Counted from the stretch's first letter, positions 1 to 7,365 are shown. The stretch: 33,040 bases of DNA from Thermoproteota archaeon (GCA_021324265.1 JAJPJK010000008.1:1-33040), one strand, 5' to 3'. Program-made: numbers and translations. The notes: generated from the letters alone by a model not told the origin.

Positions 1-530
1 TTACCTGCGCTTAGATCTGAAAGGAAGTCCCTTATTTCGTTAATTTTTTTGGTGCTATCTGCTGCCTCTCGCTGCATCATTTCTATTCTCTGTCTATTAG
101 AATCTTGAGAAAAGAATCTGAGAATTATTTGATTTAAGATGCTTTCCATGTCATTTTGCGAAGAATCCTGCATTTCTTTTTGAAGTTCTTGTTTCAATTC
201 ACTTAGCAACCCTTTCGTGAAGTAGTATGTATAAGCCATGCTAAGCGTATCATCGAGAGTAGTTAACGACTTGACTTTAGAATACTCTTCTTTTTTTATG
301 TACTTCTTCTGATACTCAAGAACCTTGTTGAGAATAAAATCTTCATTACTGTCTGCAAGTATTGGATACAACGAATAATGAAGAAAATAGTTGTCTGTAC
401 ATATAATACTGAGATAATGAGATGAACGCAACATAGATCTAAGCTCGCTATCTAGCAAATCTTCGATTTGAGCTTGCTTTATCGGATATATCGCATCCGT
501 AGATTTTACGTTCTTGAGATTATTCTTCAT
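1..530 (-). CDS. Partial protein paired with MoxR ATPase, probable VWA-type partner (N-terminal part)
   Basis: An open frame runs from an ATG at 530-528 to the window edge without a stop, giving 176 N-terminal residues. It begins MKNNLKNVKSTDAIYPIK and is largely helical and charged, ending in a likely coiled-coil segment (QRIEMMQREAADSTKKINEI). The ATG overlaps the stop of the preceding MoxR-type gene by one base (TGATG), so the two should be translationally coupled. MoxR/RavA ATPases are very commonly followed by a gene for a VWA-domain protein (ViaA/CoxE type) with a helical N-terminus and a C-terminal VWA domain. That is the likeliest identity, but the VWA domain and its MIDAS motif would lie outside the window, so the call rests on context only. 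Confidence 0.55.
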   Translation of the reverse strand, partial: MKNNLKNVKSTDAIYPIKQAQIEDLLDSELRSMLRSSHYLSIICTDNYFLHYSLYPILADSNEDFILNKVLEYQKKYIKKEEYSKVKSLTTLDDTLSMAYTYYFTKGLLSELKQELQKEMQDSSQNDMESILNQIILRFFSQDSNRQRIEMMQREAADSTKKINEIRDFLSDLSAG

Positions 531-1270
531 CACAGTTCTTCATCACCGCCGAATATGTCAGCCTTCTTTTTCCTTATCAATTCCTTAGCCTCATGCATGA
601 CATTAAGAAGATCCCTTAGATACGGTGCAAGCCTAGGATTTTTGGGCATCGATGATACTTCGAAATACGTTCTCTTGTAAAGTGCGCTAAGAATTCGAAG
701 GTTTTCTATACTGTAATTTCCTGTCCTCTTCATTTCTTCAAGCCTATTCTGAAGCTCAGCCCTCAAAGTTAGGATCTTGTTTATGTGTGAATAATAGCTG
801 CTGAGCTGAAGCTTCTGTATTATCTGCTCCACCCTGCGCACATCTCCTTCTTCGTGCACACATGTCAAACGCAAAGAGTCAGCAAGCGTATCTAGCGTAG
901 GCTCAAGCTCATTGTAGATTATTGATAGTGCTGCGATGACCTTCAAGATCTTCACCTTTCTCCTATCTGAAATCACGATGTTGTTCATCTTGAGCTCCAT
1001 TATTGCTTCGAGATACTTGTTCATTAGCTTCTGATTATTGTTTATGGATTCAAGCCTACTCATAACTTCCTTTTGAAAGTTCATAAGATCTTGTTTGTCA
1101 AGAACAGGTGTAATCTCTCTATTTATTTCAAATTTAATACCAGTTTGGAGGAGATCAGGTATTGCATCATCGCTTATATAGCGAGTAAAGCATCTTATTA
1201 CCATCCTATCATATATCGCTTGATCTTCGCTATCCGTGCTTATCTCGTTGGAAGCACAATAGAAAGCCAT
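530..1270 (-). CDS. MoxR/RavA-family AAA+ ATPase, C-terminal fragment (same frameshifted gene)
   Basis: This is the second half of the MoxR-type ATPase. The annotated ATG at 1270 is only an internal Met: the frame is open and family-like back to about base 1315 (NKRFYTGSEYRPIKL precedes MAFYCASNE). It carries sensor 1 (CASNE) and the IYDRMVIRCF segment that matches the LYDRF(L)LR arginine-finger region of RavA. A long helical C-terminus follows (lid and coiled coil, LDKQDLMNFQKEVMSRLESI onward) and it ends in an acidic tail, GGDEEL. The intact downstream reading frame, with no further stops or shifts, argues that the lesion is recent or an artefact. Its stop overlaps the start of the next gene by one base, the usual MoxR-partner arrangement. 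Confidence 0.8.
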   Translation of the reverse strand: MAFYCASNEISTDSEDQAIYDRMVIRCFTRYISDDAIPDLLQTGIKFEINREITPVLDKQDLMNFQKEVMSRLESINNNQKLMNKYLEAIMELKMNNIVISDRRKVKILKVIAALSIIYNELEPTLDTLADSLRLTCVHEEGDVRRVEQIIQKLQLSSYYSHINKILTLRAELQNRLEEMKRTGNYSIENLRILSALYKRTYFEVSSMPKNPRLAPYLRDLLNVMHEAKELIRKKKADIFGGDEEL

Positions 1271-1692
1271 GAGTTTAATTGGCCTGTATTCTGAACCTGT
1301 GTAAAAACGCTTATTAATATGATATCCAAAAGAATGTTTCTTATCGCTGAACTCGCCTTAAATATTTCATCTAGGAATACAATATCGCTATCTGGAAGTT
1401 TGTTTTTTATAATCCTCTCATAAACACCTTCTCTAAGCTTGCTTATATCTAGCGGGCCTATGATCTCATCTGGTTCTGTAAAACGGGTTAGAAGATAATA
1501 AAAGTAGGAAGCTGAGATCGATTTAGCAAGCGTTTCAATCATCATAGTCTTAGCCGTTCCAGGCGGGCCTACAAATATGCATGGTTCTCCAGATAAAAGT
1601 GTAGCAAGCGCTGCAGTGACCTCTTGTTCTTTTTGAACAAATAGATTTAGAAGCCTATCCCTCAATTCAGTGAGTCTATTATAAGCTTGCAT
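1240..1692 (-). CDS. MoxR/RavA-family AAA+ ATPase, N-terminal fragment (frameshifted gene)
   Basis: This is the first half of a MoxR-type AAA+ ATPase, a chaperone-like ATPase that usually remodels or activates a partner complex with a VWA protein. Walker A is GPPGTAKT at residues 42-49 and Walker B is IVFLDE at 104-109, followed by FKASSAIRNILLDIIL as in RavA. At residue 126 (base 1315) family similarity stops and 24 unrelated residues lead to a stop at 1240. The expected continuation (NKRFYTGSEYRPIKLMAFYCASNE) is present in the -1 frame from base 1315, so one A appears to be missing from the coding strand in TTAATAAG. The repaired protein would be 387 residues. It is either a sequencing or assembly indel or a real inactivating mutation. 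CAATAAAAG about 25 nt upstream of the ATG is a plausible TATA box. Confidence 0.85.
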   Translation of the reverse strand: MQAYNRLTELRDRLLNLFVQKEQEVTAALATLLSGEPCIFVGPPGTAKTMMIETLAKSISASYFYYLLTRFTEPDEIIGPLDISKLREGVYERIIKNKLPDSDIVFLDEIFKASSAIRNILLDIILISVFTQVQNTGQLNSWLSIVLPTR

Positions 1693-1818
1693 CTGCGTAA
1701 ATAACCTCTTTTATTGAGCTATTTTCTATCGTTTTCTTAAGCTGATATGTGAGCCTCAACTCTATTCTTCTTTATTCAGAATCTCAAATAAAAGCTTAAC
1801 TAATGAAATATTCTCAAA
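1693..1818. promoter_or_regulatory. Divergent promoter region between MoxR gene and trm56
   Basis: This 126-nt intergenic stretch holds start signals for both flanking genes. On the plus strand AAATAAAAG at about 1786-1794 is 25-30 nt upstream of the trm56 start, consistent with a leaderless transcript. On the minus strand CAATAAAAG at about 1711-1721 has the same spacing to the MoxR start at 1692. Neither start has a convincing Shine-Dalgarno sequence. These are positional inferences from TATA-like sequence only. Confidence 0.4.
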
Positions 1819-2343
1819 ATGATGCCCGAAATATATGTTCTCAGGCTTGGCCATAGGAGAAATAGAGATAAAAGGGTAACTACGCACTGTGCTCTTGTTG
1901 CAAGAGCATTTCTTGCTAAAAAGATGTACTATTCTGGAGAAAAAGACGAAAATTTAGAGATAAAGATAAAAGGAGTCAATGAGCGCTTTGGAGGAGATTT
2001 CTCAATTGAATATGTTAATGGGTGGAGGGAAATAATCGAAAATTTTCAGGGTAAAAAAGTTCACTTAACGATGTACGGCATACCTATTTTGGAAGAGATT
2101 GAAAAGATCAAAAGTTTTGATAAAATACTCGTAATAGTAGGTTCAACAAAAGTACCGAAAGAGATCTATTTCTTAAGCGACTTCAACATAGCAATAACAA
2201 ACCAGCCGCACTCAGAAATAGCAGCGCTTGCTGTTTTCTTGGATAAAGTTTTCGATGGGAAGGAATTAAATGCAGAATTTTCCAACGCAAAAATAAAAAT
2301 ATTGCCGAGTAAGGCTGGGAAAAGAGTAGTTAAGCTAGTTTAG
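1819..2343 (+). CDS. trm56: tRNA (cytidine(56)-2'-O)-methyltransferase, aTrm56
   Basis: This 174-residue protein belongs to the archaeal Trm56 group of SPOUT methyltransferases, which 2'-O-methylate C56 in the T-loop of tRNA using S-adenosylmethionine. The N-terminus VLRLGHRRNRDKRVTTH (about residues 8-24) is the family signature. The C-terminal region with LVIVGSTKVPKEIYFLSDFN, then NQPHSEIAALAVFLDK, fits the SAM-binding trefoil knot. Length is normal for the family. The start has two adjacent ATG codons; either may serve, and the TATA-like sequence about 27 nt upstream suggests a leaderless message. It converges on cas6 and the two 3' ends overlap by 9 nt. The family is essentially archaeal and supports the domain assignment. 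Confidence 0.9.
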   Translation: MMPEIYVLRLGHRRNRDKRVTTHCALVARAFLAKKMYYSGEKDENLEIKIKGVNERFGGDFSIEYVNGWREIIENFQGKKVHLTMYGIPILEEIEKIKSFDKILVIVGSTKVPKEIYFLSDFNIAITNQPHSEIAALAVFLDKVFDGKELNAEFSNAKIKILPSKAGKRVVKLV

Positions 2344-3231
2344 CAATCTTATACTACCAAATCCTGCAGTCCTGTTAGGGCCTACATTTGTTAATTCAGC
2401 ATAGCTCAGTAGTGCATTTGCAATCCTAGATTTATCCTCAGTATTGTTTCTTACATAGTAATTGACTTTGCCGATAAATCCAATGAAAAACTTATTAGAA
2501 GTTTTGTGCTCGTAATAGCGAAGTGTTTTTATTCCGTTTTCAAAACCCGAAATTACTACACTTTCAACATCTAACCAAGAATTGAATTCATCTGAGTTAA
2601 AGGATAGCACTTCGAATCTTTTTATGAGACGAACTATATTGTAGAAAGCTAGCTTTATGTCCGGTAAAGGATAGATTATACCCCTGCGATTATTGATCAT
2701 CGCTAAGAGCTCAGCCGTTTCCTTATCTTTAGTTTGTATCCTAGCTTTTAAACGCTTGTAAACATGACAATGTTTGCAACAAGTAGTCAAAGGAAGTCTG
2801 AAACTCGTAGGCGTTAAGAAATCAATCGCAAATTTTTCTTTCAAAGGCTTTGAATTTGAAAGGATATCAGAGAAGCTTTTTTTCTGTACATTCACCTCAC
2901 GAACATTCATTAACTTGCCGGCAATGCGAAAGGAAGAATTTACCATAAGCGGCTCCTTAAGTAGGTCAAAAAGATTTTCATCGAGAATTGTAAAAGAGAA
3001 TTTCACTTGTTGCCTTGCTTTAATATGATTACGCAATAATTCTCCTGTATCGACTTTTTGGAAAATCTTGATAGAATATGGCGCTATACTTTGAGACTCA
3101 TGAATTCGCAGTGCTAGTTTTTCATCATATTTTTTAAGTGTATTAAAGAAGAGACCTCTAAGATAATAACCCGGAAAGCTCTCGAACTTAATATCTTCTA
3201 TGGGCTCTACTAAATACTCCAAAACAAACAT
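2335..3231 (-). CDS. cas6: CRISPR-associated endoribonuclease Cas6, stand-alone
   Basis: This 298-residue protein fits Cas6, which cleaves CRISPR repeat RNA to release crRNAs. The N-terminal pattern FPGYYLRGLFFNTLKK followed by LALRIHESQ (residues 19-47) matches the first ferredoxin-like fold of Pyrococcus-type Cas6, and the C-terminus NVGPNRTAGFGSIRLL carries the glycine-rich loop that defines the superfamily. Compared with my recollection of P. furiosus Cas6, the catalytic His46 corresponds to H44 here, but Tyr31 corresponds to F29 and I see no Lys at the Lys52 position. A CCKHCH cluster near residue 150 is unusual and could bind metal or simply be loop sequence. No other cas gene or repeat array is in the window, so it would have to act in trans. 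The ATG at 3231 lies about 24 nt from a TATA-like sequence, suggesting a leaderless mRNA. Confidence 0.8.
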   Translation of the reverse strand: MFVLEYLVEPIEDIKFESFPGYYLRGLFFNTLKKYDEKLALRIHESQSIAPYSIKIFQKVDTGELLRNHIKARQQVKFSFTILDENLFDLLKEPLMVNSSFRIAGKLMNVREVNVQKKSFSDILSNSKPLKEKFAIDFLTPTSFRLPLTTCCKHCHVYKRLKARIQTKDKETAELLAMINNRRGIIYPLPDIKLAFYNIVRLIKRFEVLSFNSDEFNSWLDVESVVISGFENGIKTLRYYEHKTSNKFFIGFIGKVNYYVRNNTEDKSRIANALLSYAELTNVGPNRTAGFGSIRLLN

Positions 3232-3245
3232 AGCATTATTTCCCG

Positions 3246-3268
3246 CAAAGATTTATATTTTGTCTTTG
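3246..3268. promoter_or_regulatory. Inverted repeat spanning the shared cas6/mntH TATA region
   Basis: CAAAGA at 3246-3251 and TCTTTG at 3263-3268 are perfect inverted 6-mers separated by 11 nt, TTTATATTTTG. The spacer can serve as TATA box in both directions: about 24 nt from the cas6 start on the minus strand and about 45 nt from the proposed mntH start on the plus strand. A repressor bound here would block both promoters. A metal-responsive MntR-type regulator is encoded 4 kb away, which makes it a candidate ligand, but this is inference from position. Confidence 0.45.
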
Positions 3269-3298
3269 GAGAATTATATTTGGCTAAAAAAGTTAGAT

Positions 3299-4495
3299 AT
3301 GTCTAAAAAAGAGAGTGCCTGGAAAAAATTCATAATGCTAGGACCTGCTACGATAGTTAGCGTAGCGTATATTGACCCAGGGAATTTCGGTAGCAATATC
3401 GAAGCGGGCGCAAGCTTTGGCTTATCATTGCTCTGGGTTGTATGGCTTTCAAGCTTTATGGCCATGCTCTTCCAATATCTAGCAGGTAAGTTAGGGATAG
3501 CTACAAAGAAGTCTCTTCTCGAACTTGCTGATCAAAGGTTGAAAGGTATTGCTAGGATTGCATATTTCATACCTAATATAATGCTCGTCTTCGCCACTGA
3601 TATGGCTGAATTTCTAGGAATAGTACTTGGCCTAAGCTTCCTCTTTGGTATTCCAATAGAGCTTTCTATACCCATTGGGATCATAGATGTTTTCGTACTC
3701 ATGTTTGCATCCGATAGAAAAGAGATATTTGAGCTCGTTATAGGTAGCCTTGTAGCGATAGTGGGTTTAAGCTATTTACTCGAGTTATATATCGTAAAGG
3801 CAAACGTTGCCGAAGTACTATACAAAAGCTTCATACCTAGCTTGAGCGGATACAACGATGCACTTGTCGCAATAAGTATAATAGGAGCGACAATCATGCC
3901 ACATGCAATTATTCTTCATTCATACTTAACGAAAGAGGATAATGGTATGAGTATTCATAGACACAGAGTTGAGACAATTACTAACTTGACCATTGCAGCG
4001 TTGATTAATGTAGCAATACAAGTGTTGGCCTACTATTCTTACTACGGTAAAGTAGAAAACGTAGACATGAATATCGCATACTACACGCTCATACCGCTTT
4101 ATGGAGTAAGTGCAGCGCTAATTTTCGCAATTGCTTTGCTCGCATCTGGGATATCTTCTTCGATGGTAAGTGTTATGGCTGGCCAAAAAATTTTCGAAAC
4201 AGCTTTTAGGAGAAAGTTCAAAGCCTGGCATACTAGAGCTGTAGTCAGGCTAATAAACATTGTACCTCTAGCCTTTGCACTTTCGCTTGGAATAAGGGCC
4301 ATCGATATACTGATATACAGCCAAGCCGCGCTCTCGATAATTTTGCCCGTTATTCTCTTCACCCTCGTTTACATGACCAACAATAAAAGGATCATGCAGG
4401 GGTTTAAGAATAGCATGTCTGTGTCTTTGGTTTCTTACACCGCTACTTTGATTATAACTGCGTTCAATTTACTATTCATAGCACTAAGTTTTTAA
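3299..4495 (+). CDS. mntH: NRAMP-family Mn2+/Fe2+ transporter
   Basis: This protein is a proton-coupled importer of divalent manganese or iron in the cytoplasmic membrane. It shows the two NRAMP hallmarks: DPGNFGSNIEAG in TM1 (residues about 26-37), whose Asp and Asn bind metal, and the TM6 motif MPHAIILHSYL near residue 200. Hydropathy suggests about 11 membrane helices over 398 residues, normal for the family. The frame is open back to 3200, but I chose ATG 3299 (MSKKESAWKKF). The longer form would run through the TATA region and into the start of cas6, and the residues before MSKK do not look like NRAMP. A DtxR/MntR-type regulator nearby at 7366 fits metal-dependent control. Confidence 0.93.
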   Translation: MSKKESAWKKFIMLGPATIVSVAYIDPGNFGSNIEAGASFGLSLLWVVWLSSFMAMLFQYLAGKLGIATKKSLLELADQRLKGIARIAYFIPNIMLVFATDMAEFLGIVLGLSFLFGIPIELSIPIGIIDVFVLMFASDRKEIFELVIGSLVAIVGLSYLLELYIVKANVAEVLYKSFIPSLSGYNDALVAISIIGATIMPHAIILHSYLTKEDNGMSIHRHRVETITNLTIAALINVAIQVLAYYSYYGKVENVDMNIAYYTLIPLYGVSAALIFAIALLASGISSSMVSVMAGQKIFETAFRRKFKAWHTRAVVRLINIVPLAFALSLGIRAIDILIYSQAALSIILPVILFTLVYMTNNKRIMQGFKNSMSVSLVSYTATLIITAFNLLFIALSF

Positions 4496-4519
4496 ATCCC
4501 CATTTTATTGTAGTTCGAT

Positions 4520-4733
4520 ATGAAAAATTCTGTTTTATTCATTATTTTTAGTAATTCTGCTAACTATTGCACCAAATTTGGCAAAAGCCCAGCCAAGCCC
4601 ACCAGTTTCGATATCCCCAAATCCCACCGTTCATGTGGCAGGTTATATGAATAGCACAGAACAAAGATATCAGGCGTTAAAGGTTACTGTATCTTTTAAA
4701 GGTACAAATCCTAGCAATATTCTATGGCCTTAA
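4520..4733 (+). pseudogene. Frameshifted, truncated remnant of a secreted protein gene
   Basis: From ATG 4520 the frame reads MKNSVLFIIF and then loses sense. Skipping one T in the TTTTT tract near 4545-4550 joins it to LVILLTIAPNLAKAQPSPP, completing a clear signal peptide with a cleavage site after AKA. The mature start PVSISPNPTVHVAG continues as a beta-rich sequence to a TAA at 4731-4733. That gives only about 70 residues, far shorter than typical exported domain proteins. The TTTTTAAATCC sequence about 27 nt before the ATG is a plausible TATA box. Frameshift plus abrupt end indicate a decaying gene whose C-terminal part was lost, possibly by deletion that also fused the flank to the next permease. 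The original function is not recognisable. Confidence 0.6.
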
Positions 4734-5542
4734 AATACAAAACAAAAATGAACAAGGAAGTTAACTACATCGGTATACCTAACAAATCTACACTTTTAAA
4801 AAAGCACATAAAGGAGACTTTGAGATTGTTTCTTCACGATATCAGATACAATCTCAGGAGTAAGCTGATCATAGGCTTGGCAATTGTATTTTTTCTATCA
4901 AACGTTTTAGTCGCTAGACAGTTCGCAAGTTACGGAACACTTACAGAAGAGGATTTGGAACCTTTCTATTCTTTTTTTCCTTCTATTGGAATTTCTTTTT
5001 TATCGCTATTTGTGGCCTTCAATATCTACGCAAGACCCAAGATAAAAGGTGAACTAGACTTCATTCTGTCTTTACCTGTTTCAAGAGTTTCACTAGGACT
5101 ATCTCGATACCTATCTGGATTAACTATGTTCATATCTACAGTTGTTTTAACGAAGTTAGCTATCGCTTTAGCTTTCTCATATATTGTTCCATCAATCCCG
5201 TTTTCACGCTGGTTAAACGCAATATACTTCCTTGAACTATTCCTTTATGCTGTATATTATAGCATAGGAATGATTCTCAGCTCTCTGATAAGATCTGAAG
5301 CAATACTCACAATTTCGCTTGTACTAGCTTATATCTATTTTATTTTTATTTACCCTGCAATATTGCTTGGCTTATTCCACGTAAGTGACACGGATATTTG
5401 GCCAGCTTATTTTTCCCCTTTTGGTATATACACTTTTTATTACGCGGGCGAAGACCAAAATATAACCTACTATTCTTACATAGCAGGTTGGATCATCATA
5501 CCAGTAATAATTTTTGCACTGGTTACAAGGATAAGAGATTAA
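4724..5542 (+). CDS. ABC-2 type transporter permease (NosY-like), ATPase absent
   Basis: This is a 272-residue integral membrane protein with about six hydrophobic helices, resembling the ABC-2/NosY permease group. The first helix (about 48-65) is followed by a segment rich in FYSFFPSIGISFLSLFVAFN. The cytoplasmic signature YARPKIKGELDFILSLPVSR, near residues 103-122, recurs almost identically in the next gene (YARPRIDGIFEFIYSLPVTK), so the two permeases are paralogous partners. The start at 4724 overlaps the pseudogene tail; ATG 4748 (MNKEVNY) is an equally possible start, since the conserved part begins near LLKKHIKETL. No ABC ATPase gene is adjacent, so the pair must borrow one or be non-functional. 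Substrate unknown. Confidence 0.7.
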   Translation: MALKYKTKMNKEVNYIGIPNKSTLLKKHIKETLRLFLHDIRYNLRSKLIIGLAIVFFLSNVLVARQFASYGTLTEEDLEPFYSFFPSIGISFLSLFVAFNIYARPKIKGELDFILSLPVSRVSLGLSRYLSGLTMFISTVVLTKLAIALAFSYIVPSIPFSRWLNAIYFLELFLYAVYYSIGMILSSLIRSEAILTISLVLAYIYFIFIYPAILLGLFHVSDTDIWPAYFSPFGIYTFYYAGEDQNITYYSYIAGWIIIPVIIFALVTRIRD

Positions 5543-5592
5543 TGCTAATTGAAGTCCAGCCTGTAGAAAGCCAATCAATACATGACAATTAA
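5542..5592 (+). pseudogene. 16-codon relic ORF, possible start of a lost ABC ATPase gene
   Basis: An ATG at 5542-5544 overlaps the permease stop (TAATG) and opens a short frame reading MLIEVQPVESQSIHDN before a TAA. The position and the MLIEVQ start are what one expects for an ABC ATPase gene coupled to its permease (such proteins often begin MLIEVxNLTK). Similarity beyond six residues is absent, so this may be chance. If real, a deletion removed nearly all of the ATPase gene. Confidence 0.25.
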
Positions 5593-5671
5593 TTTTTCTT
5601 TCGATATTCTAATGATACACAAAATGATGAGAACTCATTGGACTTGGTGCATAGATACCACAATTTATGGC

Positions 5672-5706
5672 TATAAATCATTACCAAATAATTTAATAAT
5701 GAGGAG
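5672..5706 (+). promoter_or_regulatory. Promoter and SD before the second permease gene
   Basis: CTATAAATCA at 5671-5680 is a good TATA box with a predicted start of transcription near 5702. GAGGAG at 5701-5706 lies only 2 nt before the ATG at 5709, too close for efficient Shine-Dalgarno use. A near-leaderless transcript is therefore likelier. This suggests the second permease is transcribed independently of the first. Confidence 0.4.
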
Positions 5707-5708
5707 AT

Positions 5709-7151
5709 ATGAAGAAGAAATCTTCGACAAATACATTTGTATATGAATTAAAAAAAATATTAAAGAGTAAATCAATGGTAGCTATGACCATCTTATTAAC
5801 CCTATTCATATCCTTGCCATATCTTTATGAAATAATAATTGTAAGTCATGGCCACCCATATATACCGCCAAATTACAGATATGACTATGCCATATACAGA
5901 AAAGGTCCTTACTTTGAAATTTTATTTTTTACATATGACTCTTATGGAAATCCTAAGAGCAACGTTAAAATAGATTTTAAAGTAATACAAATTAATCCAA
6001 GTTCTGAAATTATAATGTTTGAAGATGAGAAGATATCAAATTCCAGTGGATATGTAATATTCGACGTGCCTTTGAAGCAAATGAATGGAAGCATATGGAT
6101 AAATAATCATTTCACGACAGTGTTCTCACTCACGCCTTCTATAATTAATGATACATCTTACGTATACATAGATAGGCAAATAGATTTGGTTTATGTACCA
6201 AACAACTCAATAATGGAAAATTTGATGGTGTTCTTCATAGGCCCAAACGGGACTAGACCCAATAATTATGGTGTTTACGCAACTTTTAGCAGCGATATTA
6301 ATGAACCCCTATCAGAAAATTTAATATTTTTAGGAATTTTAGATAATTATCATCAGTTATTCGCATTACCAAAAAAAGTTTTTATCTCTGATATTAAAAT
6401 TTATATAAATAACAAAGATTTTATAACTGTTAGTTGTAATTGTTTTACGGATTTAATAAATAATCGCGATTTTACTTTAAAACAATTAGTTTATGATTAT
6501 GTTTTCAACCAAGTGAGCTTTTTGATTCCTATTTTCGTTATAGTAGAAGCTCTGAACTTCTATGCAAGACCAAGGATAGATGGAATCTTTGAATTCATAT
6601 ATTCATTACCCGTTACCAAGTTGAGGATCGGTCTTTCTAGATTTTTCGCTATGACACTTTCAATTTATTTAGGTACCTCAATAGCAATTGCGTTCACGAG
6701 TATTTTGCTTTATGCTTTTTCAATCTTGACAATAGATTTCGATTTTTGGTACATAAGCAGTATTGGACTCATCGTTATGATAATATCATTCTTGGGAATA
6801 TGCATGGTATTAGCATCATTGACCTCATCCACGGGCAGCTTTCTAATGGCTACTATATCTTTTTGGTTTATATTTGGAGAGTTCTGGACATATATCATTA
6901 ATTTAATAGCCATGATTCTAAGAATTACTGATTCAACTACACTCTTTTCAATCCTCACGATTTTCAATCCTCTAGGATTTCCAGATATATTCGGCCCATA
7001 TATGAACAACTTTGAATTCACAACCAGCTTCGGTATGTATTATGCCTTTCCTTCAGACTACGGAGTTAATGCTCTTCTACTAACCATAGGCGGATTGATG
7101 CTTACTATAGTTCCTTTTCTACTGTTCGTATATCTTTTAAAAAGGGAATAA
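5709..7151 (+). CDS. ABC-2 type permease with a large extracytoplasmic beta domain
   Basis: This 480-residue membrane protein has one N-terminal helix (about 23-40), then about 220 residues outside the membrane, then roughly six helices from residue 270 to the end. The outer part contains a segment (EILFFTYDSYGNPKSNV to SSGYVIFDVP, about 72-120) with the pattern of a carboxypeptidase-regulatory or Big-like beta sandwich: a variable residue run, G-N-P, and a closing G-Y-V-x-F. The cytoplasmic loop NFYARPRIDGIFEFIYSLPV matches the preceding permease, so it belongs to the same NosY-like ABC-2 group. It ends with LLKRE, a short positive tail. There is no ATPase gene beside it. It could export or process something at the cell surface, but the substrate is unknown. 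Confidence 0.7.
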   Translation: MKKKSSTNTFVYELKKILKSKSMVAMTILLTLFISLPYLYEIIIVSHGHPYIPPNYRYDYAIYRKGPYFEILFFTYDSYGNPKSNVKIDFKVIQINPSSEIIMFEDEKISNSSGYVIFDVPLKQMNGSIWINNHFTTVFSLTPSIINDTSYVYIDRQIDLVYVPNNSIMENLMVFFIGPNGTRPNNYGVYATFSSDINEPLSENLIFLGILDNYHQLFALPKKVFISDIKIYINNKDFITVSCNCFTDLINNRDFTLKQLVYDYVFNQVSFLIPIFVIVEALNFYARPRIDGIFEFIYSLPVTKLRIGLSRFFAMTLSIYLGTSIAIAFTSILLYAFSILTIDFDFWYISSIGLIVMIISFLGICMVLASLTSSTGSFLMATISFWFIFGEFWTYIINLIAMILRITDSTTLFSILTIFNPLGFPDIFGPYMNNFEFTTSFGMYYAFPSDYGVNALLLTIGGLMLTIVPFLLFVYLLKRE

Positions 7152-7365
7152 TCTAGAAAATAATTTGCAAAGGAAAACCCATGCCCTGTTTTAACGAATA
7201 GACACTTGCAAACATATCCGACTCACGAAATTAGATACCTCAGCAGAACCCCCTTTAGGACGAGAGGAGGTCAGATAGCAGTCGAAGGCTATTGTCTACC
7301 AAATAGCAAAAGCCAGCAATAATGGAATCATATTTTTAAGGCTTACGGTTCTAACTATTCTTGAA
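7152..7365. other. 214-nt intergenic region, possible relic of an IS200/IS605-type element end
   Basis: No ORF here is convincing. On the minus strand the stretch 7242-7273 reads GACCTCCTCTCGTCCTAAAG followed by GGGGTTCTGCTG. This resembles the short CCTAAAGG-centred hairpin found at the right ends of many archaeal IS200/IS605 and tnpB-only elements, but here the stem is no longer complementary. A second weak hairpin, GATAGC with GCTATT, lies at about 7273-7292. ATATTTTTAAG at 7330-7340 is the likely TATA box for the downstream regulator. The mobile-element reading is from memory of such ends and is tentative. Confidence 0.25.

Noticed and set aside
1300-1325. Programmed -1 frameshift in the MoxR gene
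   Set aside because: No slippery X-XXY-YYZ heptamer or clear stimulatory hairpin is visible at the junction; a simple indel explains it better.
3200-3298. Longer N-terminus for the NRAMP protein starting at 3200
   Set aside because: It would overlap the 5' end of cas6 and run through the TATA region, and the added residues do not look like the family.
2335-4495. CRISPR array near cas6
   Set aside because: I found no regularly spaced repeats in the flanks of cas6 or elsewhere in the window.
5398-5592. 64-residue plus-strand ORF overlapping the permease end
   Set aside because: It lies mostly within the permease gene in another frame; only the coupled 16-codon ORF at its end seemed worth noting.
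7152-7365. tRNA or other structured RNA gene in the gap before mntR
   Set aside because: No T-loop GTTCRA box or cloverleaf could be formed; only weak short hairpins are present.
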